Shown here piece by piece: positions 27,855-37,804 of a DNA stretch of 64,000 nt. A program made the position numbers and the translations under genes. Under the pieces are notes generated by a model, which saw nothing but the letters and a program-made list of their open reading frames with translations, did not search any database and was not told where the DNA came from. This stretch comes from Candidatus Sodalis pierantonius str. SOPE (GTDB lineage Bacteria > Pseudomonadota > Gammaproteobacteria > Enterobacterales > Enterobacteriaceae), in assembly GCF_000517405.1 (NCBI RefSeq), contig NZ_CP006568.1, forward strand, positions 2,852,001-2,916,000, written 5' to 3'. Positions within the stretch are counted from its first letter, which is position 1; each line of letters begins with the position of its first letter.

Positions 27855-29228
27855 ATGGCACTTTGGGGCGGACGGTTCAGTCAGGCGGCGGATCAACGTT
27901 TTAAATCTTTTAACGACTCGCTGCGGTTCGATTATCGCCTGGCCGAGCAGGATATTGTCGGCTCCGTGGCCTGGTCCCGCGCGCTGGTCACCGTTGGGGT
28001 ATTGAGCGAAACGGAACAACAGCAGCTGGAAGACGCCCTGAACGTCACCCTGGAAGAAGTGCGCGCAGCGCCGCAGGCCATCCTCGCCAGCGATGCGGAA
28101 GATATTCACAGCTGGGTTGAGCAGCGCTTGATTGAGAAGGTGGGCGACTTGGGCAAGAAGCTGCATACCGGGCGCAGCCGCAACGACCAGGTGGCGACGG
28201 ATCTGAAGCTGTGGTGCAAAACGCAAGTCGCCGAGCTGCTTGGCGCAATTCGCCAATTGCAACAGGCGCTGGTGCTCACCGCCGAGGCCAATCAGGACGT
28301 CGTGATGCCCGGCTATACCCATTTACAGCGCGCGCAACCGGTCACCTTCGGTCATTGGTGTCTGGCCTACGGCGAGATGCTGTCCCGCGACGAAAGCCGC
28401 CTGCGCGACACATTAACACGGCTGGACGTCAGCCCGCTCGGCGCCGGTGCGTTAGCCGGCACCGCTTACGCTATCGATCGCGATCGGCTGGCCGGCTGGC
28501 TGGGTTTCGCTGGCGCCACCCGCAACAGCCTGGATAGCGTTTCCGATCGCGATCACGTTCTGGAGTTGTTGTCGGACGCGGCCATCGGCATGGTACATCT
28601 TTCCCGTTTTGCCGAAGATCTCATCTTCTTTAACACCGGCGAGACGGGCTTCATCGAGTTATCGGATCGCGTCACCTCCGGTTCGTCGCTGATGCCGCAG
28701 AAGAAAAACCCCGATGCGCTGGAGCTTATCCGCGGTAAATGCGGCCGGGTACAGGGCGCGCTGACCGCTATGTTGATGACGCTCAAGGGGTTGCCGCTGG
28801 CCTATAACAAGGACATGCAGGAAGATAAAGAGGGGTTGTTCGACGCGCTGGATACCTGGCTTGACTGCCTGCACATGGCGGCGCTGATACTCGATGGCAT
28901 CCAGCTGAAATCGCCGCGCTGCCGTGAAGCGGCGCAGCAGGGCTATGCCAACGCCACCGAACTGGCGGATTATCTGGTGGCGCTGGGTATTCCCTTTCGC
29001 GAGGCGCACCATATCGTCGGTGAGGCGGTAGTGGAGGCGATTCGCCAGGGGCTGCCCCTGGAGGCGCTGCCGCTGGCGCAATTGCAGGCCTTCAGTCCGG
29101 TGATAGGCGATGATGTCTATCCGGTATTGGCGCTAACGTCATGCCTGGCGCAGCGTAAGGCGAAAGGCGGCGTGGCGCAGGAACAGATCGCGCAGGCTAT
29201 CGCCGAGGCGAAACAGCGTCTGGCGTGA
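27855..29228 (+). CDS. argH: Argininosuccinate lyase
   Basis: ArgH splits argininosuccinate into arginine and fumarate. The ATG at 27855 follows CAGGAGAGCAGGTT; the upstream in-frame start is unlikely. The 457-residue protein has the fumarase-superfamily signature GSSLMPQKKNPD with the catalytic serine region, TGRSRNDQVATDLKLW, and YTHLQRAQPVTFGHW. Intact; completes argCBH. Confidence 0.96.
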   Translation: MALWGGRFSQAADQRFKSFNDSLRFDYRLAEQDIVGSVAWSRALVTVGVLSETEQQQLEDALNVTLEEVRAAPQAILASDAEDIHSWVEQRLIEKVGDLGKKLHTGRSRNDQVATDLKLWCKTQVAELLGAIRQLQQALVLTAEANQDVVMPGYTHLQRAQPVTFGHWCLAYGEMLSRDESRLRDTLTRLDVSPLGAGALAGTAYAIDRDRLAGWLGFAGATRNSLDSVSDRDHVLELLSDAAIGMVHLSRFAEDLIFFNTGETGFIELSDRVTSGSSLMPQKKNPDALELIRGKCGRVQGALTAMLMTLKGLPLAYNKDMQEDKEGLFDALDTWLDCLHMAALILDGIQLKSPRCREAAQQGYANATELADYLVALGIPFREAHHIVGEAVVEAIRQGLPLEALPLAQLQAFSPVIGDDVYPVLALTSCLAQRKAKGGVAQEQIAQAIAEAKQRLA

Positions 29229-29299
29229 CGTGAGCGGCTCTGCGACCGGGGCAAAAATGAACGTCCCGCGGCGCTGCCGCTTAGACGTGGGTTGCGCGC

Positions 29300-30034
29300 C
29301 TACGTCTGTTCCAGAAACGCCGCCAGCTCTTCGCTGCCGCCAATATGTTTGCCGCCGATAAACACCTGCGGCACCGTAGCGCGTCCCGTGACCGCGCGCA
29401 GGCTGACAGAGGTGGCGTCTTTCCCGAGTAAAATTTCCTCGAATGGCATACCGCGTTCGACCAGCATCTGCTTGGCCCTGGCGCAAAACGGGCAGCCGGG
29501 TTTGGTAAATAACGACACCGACGCCTGCACCTGACATCCCGGCGCCAGATAACATAGCATCGTATCGGCGTCGGACACTTCAAACGGATCGCCGGATTTG
29601 TCCGGCTCGATGAACATCTTTTCCACTACGCCGTCGCGCACCAGCATGGAGTAGCGCCAAGAGCGGGTACCGAAGCCCAGCGCCGCCTTCTCCACCAGCA
29701 TACCCATGCCGCGGGTGAATTCGCCGTTGCCGTCGGGAATGAATTGGATGTGGTCCGCATGCTGATCCGCTTTCCTGGCATTCATAACAAAAGCATCGTT
29801 AACGGAGAGGCAGACAATACTGTCCACGCCCTGCTGCGCAAACAGCCCCGCCAGCTCGTTATAACGCGGCAAATGACTGGAAGAGCAGGTCGGCGTGAAC
29901 GCCCCCGGCAGTGAAAAAACGATTACCGTCTTATGGCTGAACAGTTCATCCGTTGACACATCCACCCATTGATCGTCCTGGCGGGTATGGAATATGACTT
30001 GCGGGACCCTCTTTCCTTCCTGACTATGGAACAT
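29300..30034 (-). CDS. Hybrid peroxiredoxin-glutaredoxin (PGdx type)
   Basis: The 244-residue fusion has an N-terminal Prx5-type peroxiredoxin (residues ~1-165; peroxidatic cysteine in GAFTPTCSSSHLPRY) and a C-terminal glutaredoxin (~170-244; CPFC in FTKPGCPFCARAKQML, and RATVPQVFIGGKHIGG). Such hybrids, known from Haemophilus and several enterics, reduce peroxides with glutathione. It is divergent from oxyR, 143 bp away, so OxyR control is likely. Intact; the combination would give self-contained peroxide defence against host oxidants. Confidence 0.95.
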   Translation of the reverse strand: MFHSQEGKRVPQVIFHTRQDDQWVDVSTDELFSHKTVIVFSLPGAFTPTCSSSHLPRYNELAGLFAQQGVDSIVCLSVNDAFVMNARKADQHADHIQFIPDGNGEFTRGMGMLVEKAALGFGTRSWRYSMLVRDGVVEKMFIEPDKSGDPFEVSDADTMLCYLAPGCQVQASVSLFTKPGCPFCARAKQMLVERGMPFEEILLGKDATSVSLRAVTGRATVPQVFIGGKHIGGSEELAAFLEQT

Positions 30035-30099
30035 AACTAACCTTATTAACGTGATGGATGAAGAACGGCGGCCTGAGCCTGCTGCGGAGATTATTATTG

Positions 30100-30160
30100 G
30101 TTTTAGCTATTGATAGGGCTAATCGTTGATTGCTATTCTATCTATCGACGCGGGCTATCG
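30100..30160. promoter_or_regulatory. Candidate OxyR-binding region between the Prx-Grx gene and oxyR
   Basis: The interval contains several CTAT/ATAG half-sites (TAGCTATTGATAGGGC near 30102-30117, then TTGCTATTCTATCTATCG near 30129-30146), spaced roughly as in tandem OxyR sites. The match to the full four-half-site consensus is partial. Confidence 0.45.
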
Positions 30161-30177
30161 CGTCGACGGAGGACTTC

Positions 30178-31095
30178 ATGAACATTCGCGATCTTGAGTA
30201 TTTGGTGGCCTTGGCCGAGCATCGTCATTTCCGACGCGCCGCCTATTCCTGCCATGTTAGTCAGCCCACTCTCAGCGGACAGGTGCGCAAGCTGGAAGAT
30301 GAATTGGGCGTGATGTTATTGGAACGAACCAGCCGTAAAGTGCTGTTTACCCAAGCCGGCCTGCTGCTGGTGGATCAGGCGCGTACGGTACTACGGGAAG
30401 TGAAAGTTCTGCGCGAGATGGCCAGCCAGCAGGGAGAATCCATGTCGGGGCCGCTGCATATCGGTCTTATCCCCACCGTGGGGCCCTACCTACTGCCGCA
30501 TATTGTTCCGACGCTGCACCAGACCTTTCCCAAGCTGGAAATGTATTTGCACGAGTCACAAACCAGTCAGCTGTTGCAGCAGCTTGATAGCGGCAAGCTG
30601 GATTGCGCTATTTTGGCGCTGGTGAAAGAGTCGGAAGCGTTTATCGAGGTGCCGCTGTTCGATGAACCGATGCAGTTGGCTATCTATGCCGATCATCCCT
30701 GGGCCGATCGCGATCGGGTGCCGATGTCGGATCTTGCCGGCGAGCGGCTGCTGATGCTGGAAGACGGCCACTGTCTGCGCGACCAGGCGATGGGTTTCTG
30801 CTTCCAGGCCGGCGCCGACGAAGATACCCACTTTCGCGCCACCAGCCTGGAAACCCTGCGTAATATGGCGGCGGCGGGCAGCGGCATCACCCTGCTGCCC
30901 TCGCTGGCGGTACCGCGGGAGCGCAAACGGGATGGCGTTTGCTATCTCAATTGCTATAAACCAGAGCCCAAACGCACTATCGCGCTGGTGTACCGGCCCG
31001 GTTCACCGCTGCGCGCGCGTTATGAGCAACTGGCGGACTGTATCCGCAGCCATATGCAAGCCTACATGGGTACTGGCTTAAAACAGGCGGTTTAA
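30178..31095 (+). CDS. oxyR: Hydrogen-peroxide-inducible activator OxyR
   Basis: The 305-residue LysR-type regulator begins MNIRDLEYLVALAEHRHFRR with the N-terminal HTH (CHVSQPTLSGQVRKLEDELG). Both redox cysteines are present in LEDGHCLRDQAMGFCFQAGA (equivalents of C199 and C208). The ATG at 30178 follows GACGGAGGACTTC, a strong site; the upstream start is dismissed. Its 3' end overlaps the convergent sthA by 18 bp. Intact. Confidence 0.97.
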   Translation: MNIRDLEYLVALAEHRHFRRAAYSCHVSQPTLSGQVRKLEDELGVMLLERTSRKVLFTQAGLLLVDQARTVLREVKVLREMASQQGESMSGPLHIGLIPTVGPYLLPHIVPTLHQTFPKLEMYLHESQTSQLLQQLDSGKLDCAILALVKESEAFIEVPLFDEPMQLAIYADHPWADRDRVPMSDLAGERLLMLEDGHCLRDQAMGFCFQAGADEDTHFRATSLETLRNMAAAGSGITLLPSLAVPRERKRDGVCYLNCYKPEPKRTIALVYRPGSPLRARYEQLADCIRSHMQAYMGTGLKQAV

Positions 31096-32475
31096 CCCGT
31101 TAAGCGCCGCAACCCGGTAAGCTTCCGCCATGGTGGGGTAATTGAAGGTCGTATTGACGAAATACTCGATGGTATTGCCTTCCCCCTTCTGCTCCATGAT
31201 GGCTTGGCCGATATGAATAATTTCGGCGGCGCGCTCGCCAAAACAGTGAATGCCCAAAATCTGTTTCGTCTCGCGGTGGAATAACAGTTTTAGGCTGCCA
31301 ACGTTCATGCCGACGATTTGCGCCCGCGCCAGATGTTTGAACTGCGCCTGTCCGACTTCATAGGGGACTTTCATTGCCGTAAGTTCTTGCTCGGTTTTAC
31401 CGACAGAGCTGATTTCGGGGATGGTATAAATGCCGGTGGGAATATTTTCAATCAACTGCACGTTGGCTTGCCCTTTGATTATCACCTGGGCGGCGATACG
31501 GCCCTGATCGTAAGCCGCGGAGGCTAGGCTGGGATAGCCAATCACATCGCCGACCGCATAGATATGGCGGGCGGCGGTTTGATACATGCTGTTGACTTTA
31601 ATCAGGCCGAGGCTGTCCGCTTCCAGCCCGACATTATCCAACTGAAGGGTGTCGGTATTGCCGGTGCGGCCGTTGGCGTAAAGCAGGCAATCGGCTTTCA
31701 TGCGTTTACCGGAGCGAAAACGCACCTCAACACCGTCATCGAGCCCTTTGATTTCTTCGTATTCCTCATTGTGGCGGATAACCACGCCGTTTTCCCAGAA
31801 ATGATAAGACAGGGCGTCGGACATCTCCTGGTCGAGGAACGCCAGCAGTCGATCGCGGGTGTTAATCAAATCTACCTTGACGTTCATGCCGCGAAAAATT
31901 GATGCGTACTCGCAGCCGATGACGCCGGCACCGTAAATAATAACATGGTGGGGATCGTGCTTTAAATCGAGGATAGAGTCGCTATCGTAAATACGCGCAT
32001 GGTCAAAATCCACATCCTGGGGATGATAGGGGCACGAGCCGCAGGCGATGACGATATTTTCCGCGCTCAGGATTTCGGTGGTATTGTCGCCATAATGGAT
32101 CTGCACCCGGTGTTCATCGACGAAGCTGGCCTCGCCGGTGAATATCTGACAGTGGTTGCGCTCGTAAAAGCCCTGGCGCATATGGGTTTGCTGCTTTATG
32201 ACTTGATCGGCGTGACGCAGAATATCGGCGAAACCGGTATGGGGAAGGCGGGTATTGCCATGCAGCGGACTCTGGTTGACTTCAATAATCCGACTGACCG
32301 CCTGACGCAGCGCTTTGGAGGGAATGGTGCCCCAATGGGTGCAACCTCCGCCGACGTTGTCATAGCGCTCGATCATCGCGACGCGCGCGCCACGCTTGGT
32401 CAACCCCATGGCGGCGCCTTCGCCGCCCGGTCCGGAACCGATAATAATGGCATCGTAATCGTACTTTGGTTGCAT
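31078..32475 (-). CDS. sthA: Soluble pyridine nucleotide transhydrogenase
   Basis: SthA interconverts NADPH and NADH. The 465-residue FAD flavoprotein starts MQPKYDYDAIIIGSGPGGEG (FAD GxGxxG). The position that is CxxxxC in lipoamide dehydrogenases reads NVGGGCTHWGTIPSKALR, the SthA-specific variant. An NAD(P)-binding GAGVIGCEYASIFRG and FAD-binding HIYAVGDVIGYPSL follow. I chose the ATG at 32475 by homology rather than 32541. Convergent with oxyR, overlapping 18 bp. Intact. Confidence 0.95.
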   Translation of the reverse strand: MQPKYDYDAIIIGSGPGGEGAAMGLTKRGARVAMIERYDNVGGGCTHWGTIPSKALRQAVSRIIEVNQSPLHGNTRLPHTGFADILRHADQVIKQQTHMRQGFYERNHCQIFTGEASFVDEHRVQIHYGDNTTEILSAENIVIACGSCPYHPQDVDFDHARIYDSDSILDLKHDPHHVIIYGAGVIGCEYASIFRGMNVKVDLINTRDRLLAFLDQEMSDALSYHFWENGVVIRHNEEYEEIKGLDDGVEVRFRSGKRMKADCLLYANGRTGNTDTLQLDNVGLEADSLGLIKVNSMYQTAARHIYAVGDVIGYPSLASAAYDQGRIAAQVIIKGQANVQLIENIPTGIYTIPEISSVGKTEQELTAMKVPYEVGQAQFKHLARAQIVGMNVGSLKLLFHRETKQILGIHCFGERAAEIIHIGQAIMEQKGEGNTIEYFVNTTFNYPTMAEAYRVAALNGLNRLF

Positions 32476-32588
32476 AGCTGTCCCAACCTGATGAATACAA
32501 ATTAACAACCTAATTGTAACATCAACGCCCGCATATCCCAATTGTCAACGTATCGGGTGGGTCGTAACAGCACGGATCGTCCTGTCAG

Positions 32589-32601
32589 CCCCCCCCCCCC
32601 C
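32589..32601 (+). repeat. Run of 13 C in the sthA-fabR intergenic region
   Basis: Thirteen consecutive C between the divergent sthA and fabR starts. It equals in length the run inside the LRR pseudogene (5669-5681). Length variation here could alter promoter spacing, but no promoter is clearly assigned. Confidence 0.8.
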
Positions 32602-32719
32602 GGTCGCTGAGGGTGGCAAGGCATACGGGACGTTAAAATACACAGTTTGTATCAACGCTGTTGCAACAAATTTTGATATAGTTGTTTTTTTACGATTATT
32701 GCGAGGCTGGATGGTTTAT

Positions 32720-33364
32720 ATGGGCGTCAGAGCGCAACAAAAAGAGCGGACGCGGCGTTCGCTCATTGAGGCGGCATTCAGCCAGTTGAGCGCTGAACGC
32801 AGTTTCGCCAGCCTGAGCCTGCGTGAAGTTGCCCGCCAAGCCGGCATTGCGCCCACCTCGTTTTACCGCCATTTCCGCGATGTGGATGAGCTGGGGCTCA
32901 CCATGGTGGACGAAAGCGGTCTGATGTTGCGCCAATTGATGCGCCAGGCGCGTCAGCGCATCGCCAAGGGGGGCAGCGTGATCCGCACCTCGGTGGCCAC
33001 ATTTATGGAATTTATCGGTAACAACCCCAATGCCTTCCGCCTGATGCTGCGCGAACGCTCCGGCACCTCCAGCGCCTTTCGCGCCGCGGTGGCGCGGGAA
33101 ATCCAGCACTTTATTGCCGAGCTCGCCGATTATTTGGAAATTGAAAACCATATGCCGCGCAACTTTACCGAAGCGCAAGCGGAAGCGATGGTTATCATCG
33201 TTTTCAATGCCGGCGCCGAAGCGCTGGATGTCGATTTAGAGCAGCGCCGCCAACTGGAAGAGCGGCTGGTGCTGCAGTTGCGTATGATTTCCAAAGGGGC
33301 TTTTTATTGGTACCGTCGCGGACAGGAAAAAGCGCTGACCCTTACCCAGAATAATGACAGGTAA
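32720..33364 (+). CDS. fabR: TetR-family regulator FabR (unsaturated fatty acid synthesis repressor)
   Basis: FabR represses fabB and fabA in response to fatty-acid composition. The 214-residue protein from MGVRAQQKERTRRSLIEAAF carries the TetR HTH LREVARQAGIAPTSFYRHFR. An ATG nine bases earlier (32711) with GAGG upstream is equally plausible and would add MVY. The body is nearly identical to E. coli FabR with only the last residues divergent. yijD follows 3 bp later. Intact. Confidence 0.95.
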   Translation: MGVRAQQKERTRRSLIEAAFSQLSAERSFASLSLREVARQAGIAPTSFYRHFRDVDELGLTMVDESGLMLRQLMRQARQRIAKGGSVIRTSVATFMEFIGNNPNAFRLMLRERSGTSSAFRAAVAREIQHFIAELADYLEIENHMPRNFTEAQAEAMVIIVFNAGAEALDVDLEQRRQLEERLVLQLRMISKGAFYWYRRGQEKALTLTQNNDR

Positions 33365-33367
33365 CAG

Positions 33368-33634
33368 ATGACCCAAAATCCCCTCGCAGAGAAAGGCACG
33401 CTGCTGTTGGCACTGATTGCGGGCCTGTCCCTTAACGGCAGTTTCACTGCGCTGTTTAGCGCCATTGTTCTGTTTTCCCTCTTTCCGTCGATCGCGCTGG
33501 CGCTATATTGCCTGCATCAGCGTTATCAACATCATGCGATGCCGCCGGGTTATCCCTTATTGGTGGCGGCGAATTTTCTGCTGGGCCTGTTGGTGTACAG
33601 CGCCATCGGCATGACCGCCCTGGCTGACGGTTAA
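33368..33634 (+). CDS. yijD: YijD inner-membrane protein, C-terminally short
   Basis: Homologous to YijD (LLLALIAGLSLNGSFTALFS, YCLHQRY), a small integral membrane protein with three to four helices, co-transcribed with fabR. This version has 88 residues, against about 119 in E. coli. The match stops around GLLVYSAIG and the last ~35 residues, including the final hydrophobic helix, are replaced by MTALADG and a stop. Probably a truncated, non-functional or partly functional copy. Function of the family is unknown. Confidence 0.8.
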   Translation: MTQNPLAEKGTLLLALIAGLSLNGSFTALFSAIVLFSLFPSIALALYCLHQRYQHHAMPPGYPLLVAANFLLGLLVYSAIGMTALADG

Positions 33635-33735
33635 CGTTGCTCCGCTTGATGACGCGCGCGGGCGGCGCATGGTCTTGTAGGGATGTCCAGGCTTTGACTT
33701 CTGGTGTTAAGCGCCGGCGTGGCGTGCCGGCGGCG

Positions 33736-34848
33736 TTAACCCGTCGTAGCCTTGCGTACCAGCAACACGCCGCATTCCATATGATGGGTGTAGGGAAACT
33801 GGTCAAACAGCGCCAGCCGTTCAATACGGTGCGTGGCGGCAAGCGTGGTGAGGTTGCGGCACAGGGAGTCGGGATTACAGGAGATATACAGGATGCGCGG
33901 ATAGGCCTGCACCATGCTCACCGTCTCATCGTCCAGCCCGTTGCGCGGCGGGTCGACAAAAATCGTTTCGCAACGGTAGCTGCGCAGATCAATCTCCTTC
34001 AAACGGGTGAATTCGCGTTCCCCCCGCATCGCCTGGGTAAATTCTTCCGCCGACATACGGATTATTTGTACGTTATCGATATGGTTGGCGGCGATATTGT
34101 ACTGTGCCGCCTTCACCGACGGTTTGGCGATTTCGGTGGCCAGCACTTTGTCAAAATGACGCGCCAGCGCCAGGGAAAAATTGCCGTTGCCGCAGTAAAG
34201 CTCCAGCAAATCTCCCTGCGCGCCCTCGGTGGCCGCCAGCGCCCATTCCAGCATGTGAATATTGATATCGGCATTGGGCTGGGTAAAGCTGTTCTCAATC
34301 TGTCGGTAGATAAGCGTGCGGCCGGCGACGGTCAGGCGCTCGTCGACATAATCGCGATCCAGGCAGATTTTAGTCTTGTTGGCGCGGCCGATGAGCTGGA
34401 TTTGGTACCCGCGGGCGCGCAATGCGTCGCGCAGGCGCGCGGCGCCATCGCGCCAGGCATCGTCCAGCGGTCGGTGATAAATGAGCGTGACGACCGCTTC
34501 ACCGCTTAGCGTCGTGAGATAGTCTATTTGAAACAGTTTGGCGCGCAGCACCGGCTCAGGGCGTATGGCCGTCATCATCTCGGTCATTAGCGTATTGATG
34601 AGGGAACTGCCGGCCATGAAATGATCGATGCGGATCCGCGCTTTGGTCTGCTGATCGAACATGATGTGATAAAGATCGTCCTCATCATGCCAGATGCGGA
34701 ACTCGGCCCGCATGCGATAATGCGCCGGCCGCGATCGGAAAATCTGCGCCTCGGGCGCCTGGAACGCCAGCATCATCTGCCGCAGACGGTTCGCTTTTTC
34801 CGTCAACTGGTGTTCATACTGGTCGAGGGGTAACGTCTGTGGCGTCAT
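33736..34848 (-). CDS. trmA: tRNA (uracil-5-)-methyltransferase
   Basis: TrmA methylates U54 to ribothymidine in the T-loop of tRNAs. The 370-residue SAM enzyme shows LLELYCGNGNFSLALA (SAM motif I), IFVDPPRNGLDDE, the nucleophilic cysteine in RILYISCNPDSLCRNL, and HHMECGVLL with the catalytic Glu near the C-terminus. Length is close to the usual 366. Divergent from btuB. Intact. Confidence 0.96.
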   Translation of the reverse strand: MTPQTLPLDQYEHQLTEKANRLRQMMLAFQAPEAQIFRSRPAHYRMRAEFRIWHDEDDLYHIMFDQQTKARIRIDHFMAGSSLINTLMTEMMTAIRPEPVLRAKLFQIDYLTTLSGEAVVTLIYHRPLDDAWRDGAARLRDALRARGYQIQLIGRANKTKICLDRDYVDERLTVAGRTLIYRQIENSFTQPNADINIHMLEWALAATEGAQGDLLELYCGNGNFSLALARHFDKVLATEIAKPSVKAAQYNIAANHIDNVQIIRMSAEEFTQAMRGEREFTRLKEIDLRSYRCETIFVDPPRNGLDDETVSMVQAYPRILYISCNPDSLCRNLTTLAATHRIERLALFDQFPYTHHMECGVLLVRKATTG

Positions 34849-35100
34849 GGTCGTTTCCTGCTAATTGGGCGGTATTGACCGCTTTTGCCCGGGATTGTAG
34901 GGAATAAACCGTTAATGTCCAGTTTTGTCGCGTGTAAGTGTCCTGGCGCATTTGTTCCCTGGACACTTTTATCGCCGGAACGGTAGGATTATGGGCCGGC
35001 TCAAGACGCTGCCGGTTTTCCGCCGTCTCCTCCAGGGTCCGCCGCAGGCGGCCAGCACCTGTAGCCAGCGGCGTCCTGCCAATCGATTGGATGCGAAGAG

Positions 35101-36987
35101 ATGTCTAAAACAAAAACAACCGTACTGGTGACGCTGTCCGTCACGGCCTTTTCCGGCTGGGGACAAGATAATAATACCGCTACGCAGGCTGCCGGGGGCC
35201 AGGCGCTGATTGTGTCCGCCAACAGCTTCCCACAGCCCGTATCCTCGGTACTGGCGCCGGTCAGCGTGGTCACCCGCGAAGATATCGATCGCGGGCAGAT
35301 TAAATCGGTGGCCGAGGCGCTGAGCCGGTTGCCGGGAGTGGATATCGGCCAGAACGGCGGTCTCGGCCAGCAAAGTTCGCTTTTCATACGCGGCACCAAC
35401 GCCAGCCATGCGCTGGTGTTAATCGACGGCGTGCGGATGAATCAGACGGGCATATCCGGCGCCTCCGATCTTAGCCAAATTCCCATCGCGCTGGTGCAAC
35501 GCATTGAATATATTCGCGGGCCGCGTTCGGCGGTGTACGGTTCCGATGCGATTGGCGGCGTGGTAAATATCATCACCACCCGAGAACAGGACGGCAGCAC
35601 GCTTAGCGCCGGTATGGGCTCCCACGGTTACCAAACCTATGACGGCGCTACCCGTCAGCAATTGGGGGAAAACACCACCGCCACGTTGGCGGGCAATTAT
35701 ACCTATACCCGCGGATTCGATGTTCGGGCCAACTTGCCGGATAACTATGGCGATCCGGCCCAGCCCGATCGCGATGGCTTTATGAGCAAAACGCTGTACG
35801 CCGCATTGGAACATCGGTTCAACGAACAATTCAGCGGTTTCACCAGCAATTACGGTTTTAACAACCGCAGCGCCTACGACGGCACCTATTCCTATAGCGA
35901 CCCCAATCATCTGGATGCGCTGCCGGACACCCGGCAGCTCTACAGCCGTACCTGGGATACCGGCCTGCGTTTCCAGCAGGGGATTTATGCTTCCCAACTG
36001 TCTTTCAGTTATAACCATACCAAAGACTATAACTATGATCCCCACTATGGGCCCTATGCGGATTCCGCCACGTTGGACGACTCCAAGCAGTATTACCTGC
36101 AATGGGGTAATACGCTGCAAATCGCACACGGTACCGCCAGCGCCGGGGTGGATTGGCAGAAACAGACCGCCGAGCCCGGTACCAATTATCTCAGCGATGG
36201 CTACCAGCAACGTAATACCGGCTTATATGCCACGGTTCAGCAATTATACGGCCCGGTCACCCTGGAGGGGGCGGCGCGAGAGGATGATAATTCGCAGTTC
36301 GGCTGGCACGGGACTTGGCAGGGCAGCGCCGCCTGGGAAGTCGTCGACGGTTATCGCCTCCTGCTGTCCTATGGCACCGCCTATAAAGCGCCAAATCTCG
36401 GCCAGCTTTATAGCGCCTATGGCGGCAATGCACAGCTCGATCCCGAGTAGAGTAAACAGTGGGAAGGGGGAATAGAAGGTTTAACCGGTCCGCTGGACTG
36501 GCGTTTATCGGCCTATCGCAATGATATTGACGATATGATCGCGTGGGATACCGGCAGCGAAACATATTACAACATCGGCAAGGCGCGTATTAAAGGGGTA
36601 GAGTGGACAGGCTCCTTTACCACAGGCGTGCTGGCCCACCAGGTGACGCTGGAATATCTCGATCCACGCGATGCCAAGACCAACGAAATCTTGGCGCGCC
36701 GCGCCAAACAACAGGTGAAATATCAACTGGACTGGCTGGTGGCCAATATCGACTGGTCGCTGAATTACCGTTATTTAGGGCAGCGCTGGGATACGAATTA
36801 TAACACCAATCAACGCGTACGGCTGGGCGGCGTGAGTCTTTGGGATATCGCGGCGTCATATCCGCTTACAACCCGCTTGACGGTTCGTGGTAGACTTGCC
36901 AATGTGTTCGATAAAAATTATGAGACAGCTTATGGCTACCAGACTGCAGGACGGGAATTCTATCTCACCGGGACCTATGCTTTCTGA
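35101..36987 (+). pseudogene. btuB: btuB (vitamin B12 outer-membrane receptor) with one amber codon
   Basis: BtuB is the 22-strand TonB-dependent cobalamin importer. The frame is continuous from MSKTKTTVLVTLSVTAFSGW (signal peptide) through the TonB-box-like QALIVSA, the plug (LSRLPGVDIGQNGG, GPRSAVYGSDAIGGVVNI) and barrel to the terminal YLTGTYAF. A TAG at 36448-36450 interrupts it after AQLDPE. Relatives read DPEKSKQWE, so a single AAG to TAG change explains it. The truncated product would lose about eight strands and the terminal aromatic residue needed for BAM assembly. The rest shows no decay. Its 3' end overlaps murI by 56 bp. Confidence 0.95.
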
Positions 36988-37804
36988 CGGCAGCACCACT
37001 AAACGACTCACCATTCTTGTTTTTGACTCCGGCGTGGGGGGCCTATCGATTTATGATGAGGTCAGGCAAACCTTGCCGGATGCCCATTATCTGTACGTAT
37101 TTGACAATGAGGCGTTCCCCTACGGTGAGAAACCGGAGCAGTTCATTGTTGATAGGGTCGTCGCCATCGTTGGCGCGATGTGGCGGCTGCATAAGCTCGA
37201 TATGGTCATCGTTGCCTGTAATACCGCCAGCACGATTTCACTGCCGGCGTTGCGCGAGCGTTTTCCCTGCCCCATCATCGGCGTGGTGCCGGCCATCAAA
37301 CCGGCGGCCAGGCTCACCCGTAATGGCATCGTCGGACTACTGGCGACCCGCGCTACCGTACAGCGCAGCTATACTCACGATCTCATCAGTCAATTCGCCG
37401 GCGATTGCCAAATTTTGCAATTGGGTACGGCCGAACTGGTGGATATGGCGGAAGCCAAACTGCATGGTGAAATGGTGCCGCTGCCGGTGCTGCGTAAACT
37501 CCTTCGTCCTTGGTTGAGGGCGGTGGAGCCCCCCGACACGGTCGTGCTTGGCTGCACCCATTTTCCCCTGCTAAGCCCAGAATTACAGTCGGTACTGCCG
37601 GAAGGAACCCGCCTGGTCGATTCCGGCTCAGCCATTGCCCGCCGCGCCGCCTGGTTGGTAGAGCATGATATCGATGTCAGCGGCCTACAGGGCGAAGCGG
37701 GGCCGAACAGGGCCTACTGCCTTGCCCCCACGCCGCAAGCGGTGGCGCTGATGCCCGCATTGACGCGCTATGGTTTCGGATCATTGGGAAAGCTTACGCT
37801 CTAA
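36932..37804 (+). CDS. murI: Glutamate racemase
   Basis: MurI makes D-glutamate for peptidoglycan. The ATG at 36932 (MATRLQDGNSIS) agrees with E. coli, where murI also overlaps the btuB end. The 290-residue protein has both catalytic cysteines: VACNTAST and LGCTHFPLL, and the VFDSGVGGLS motif. Because its start lies inside btuB, the 3' end of that pseudogene stays under selection. Intact. Confidence 0.95.
   Translation: MATRLQDGNSISPGPMLSDGSTTKRLTILVFDSGVGGLSIYDEVRQTLPDAHYLYVFDNEAFPYGEKPEQFIVDRVVAIVGAMWRLHKLDMVIVACNTASTISLPALRERFPCPIIGVVPAIKPAARLTRNGIVGLLATRATVQRSYTHDLISQFAGDCQILQLGTAELVDMAEAKLHGEMVPLPVLRKLLRPWLRAVEPPDTVVLGCTHFPLLSPELQSVLPEGTRLVDSGSAIARRAAWLVEHDIDVSGLQGEAGPNRAYCLAPTPQAVALMPALTRYGFGSLGKLTL

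Noticed and set aside
33637..34509. 290-codon plus-strand open frame overlapping trmA
   Set aside because: It is the antisense of trmA, whose minus-strand frame carries all TrmA motifs.
34860..35100. Expected cobalamin riboswitch in the btuB leader
   Set aside because: The 250-bp leader lacks a recognisable B12 box (GCCACTG) and the conserved core seen in enteric btuB leaders. Either lost or too diverged to claim.
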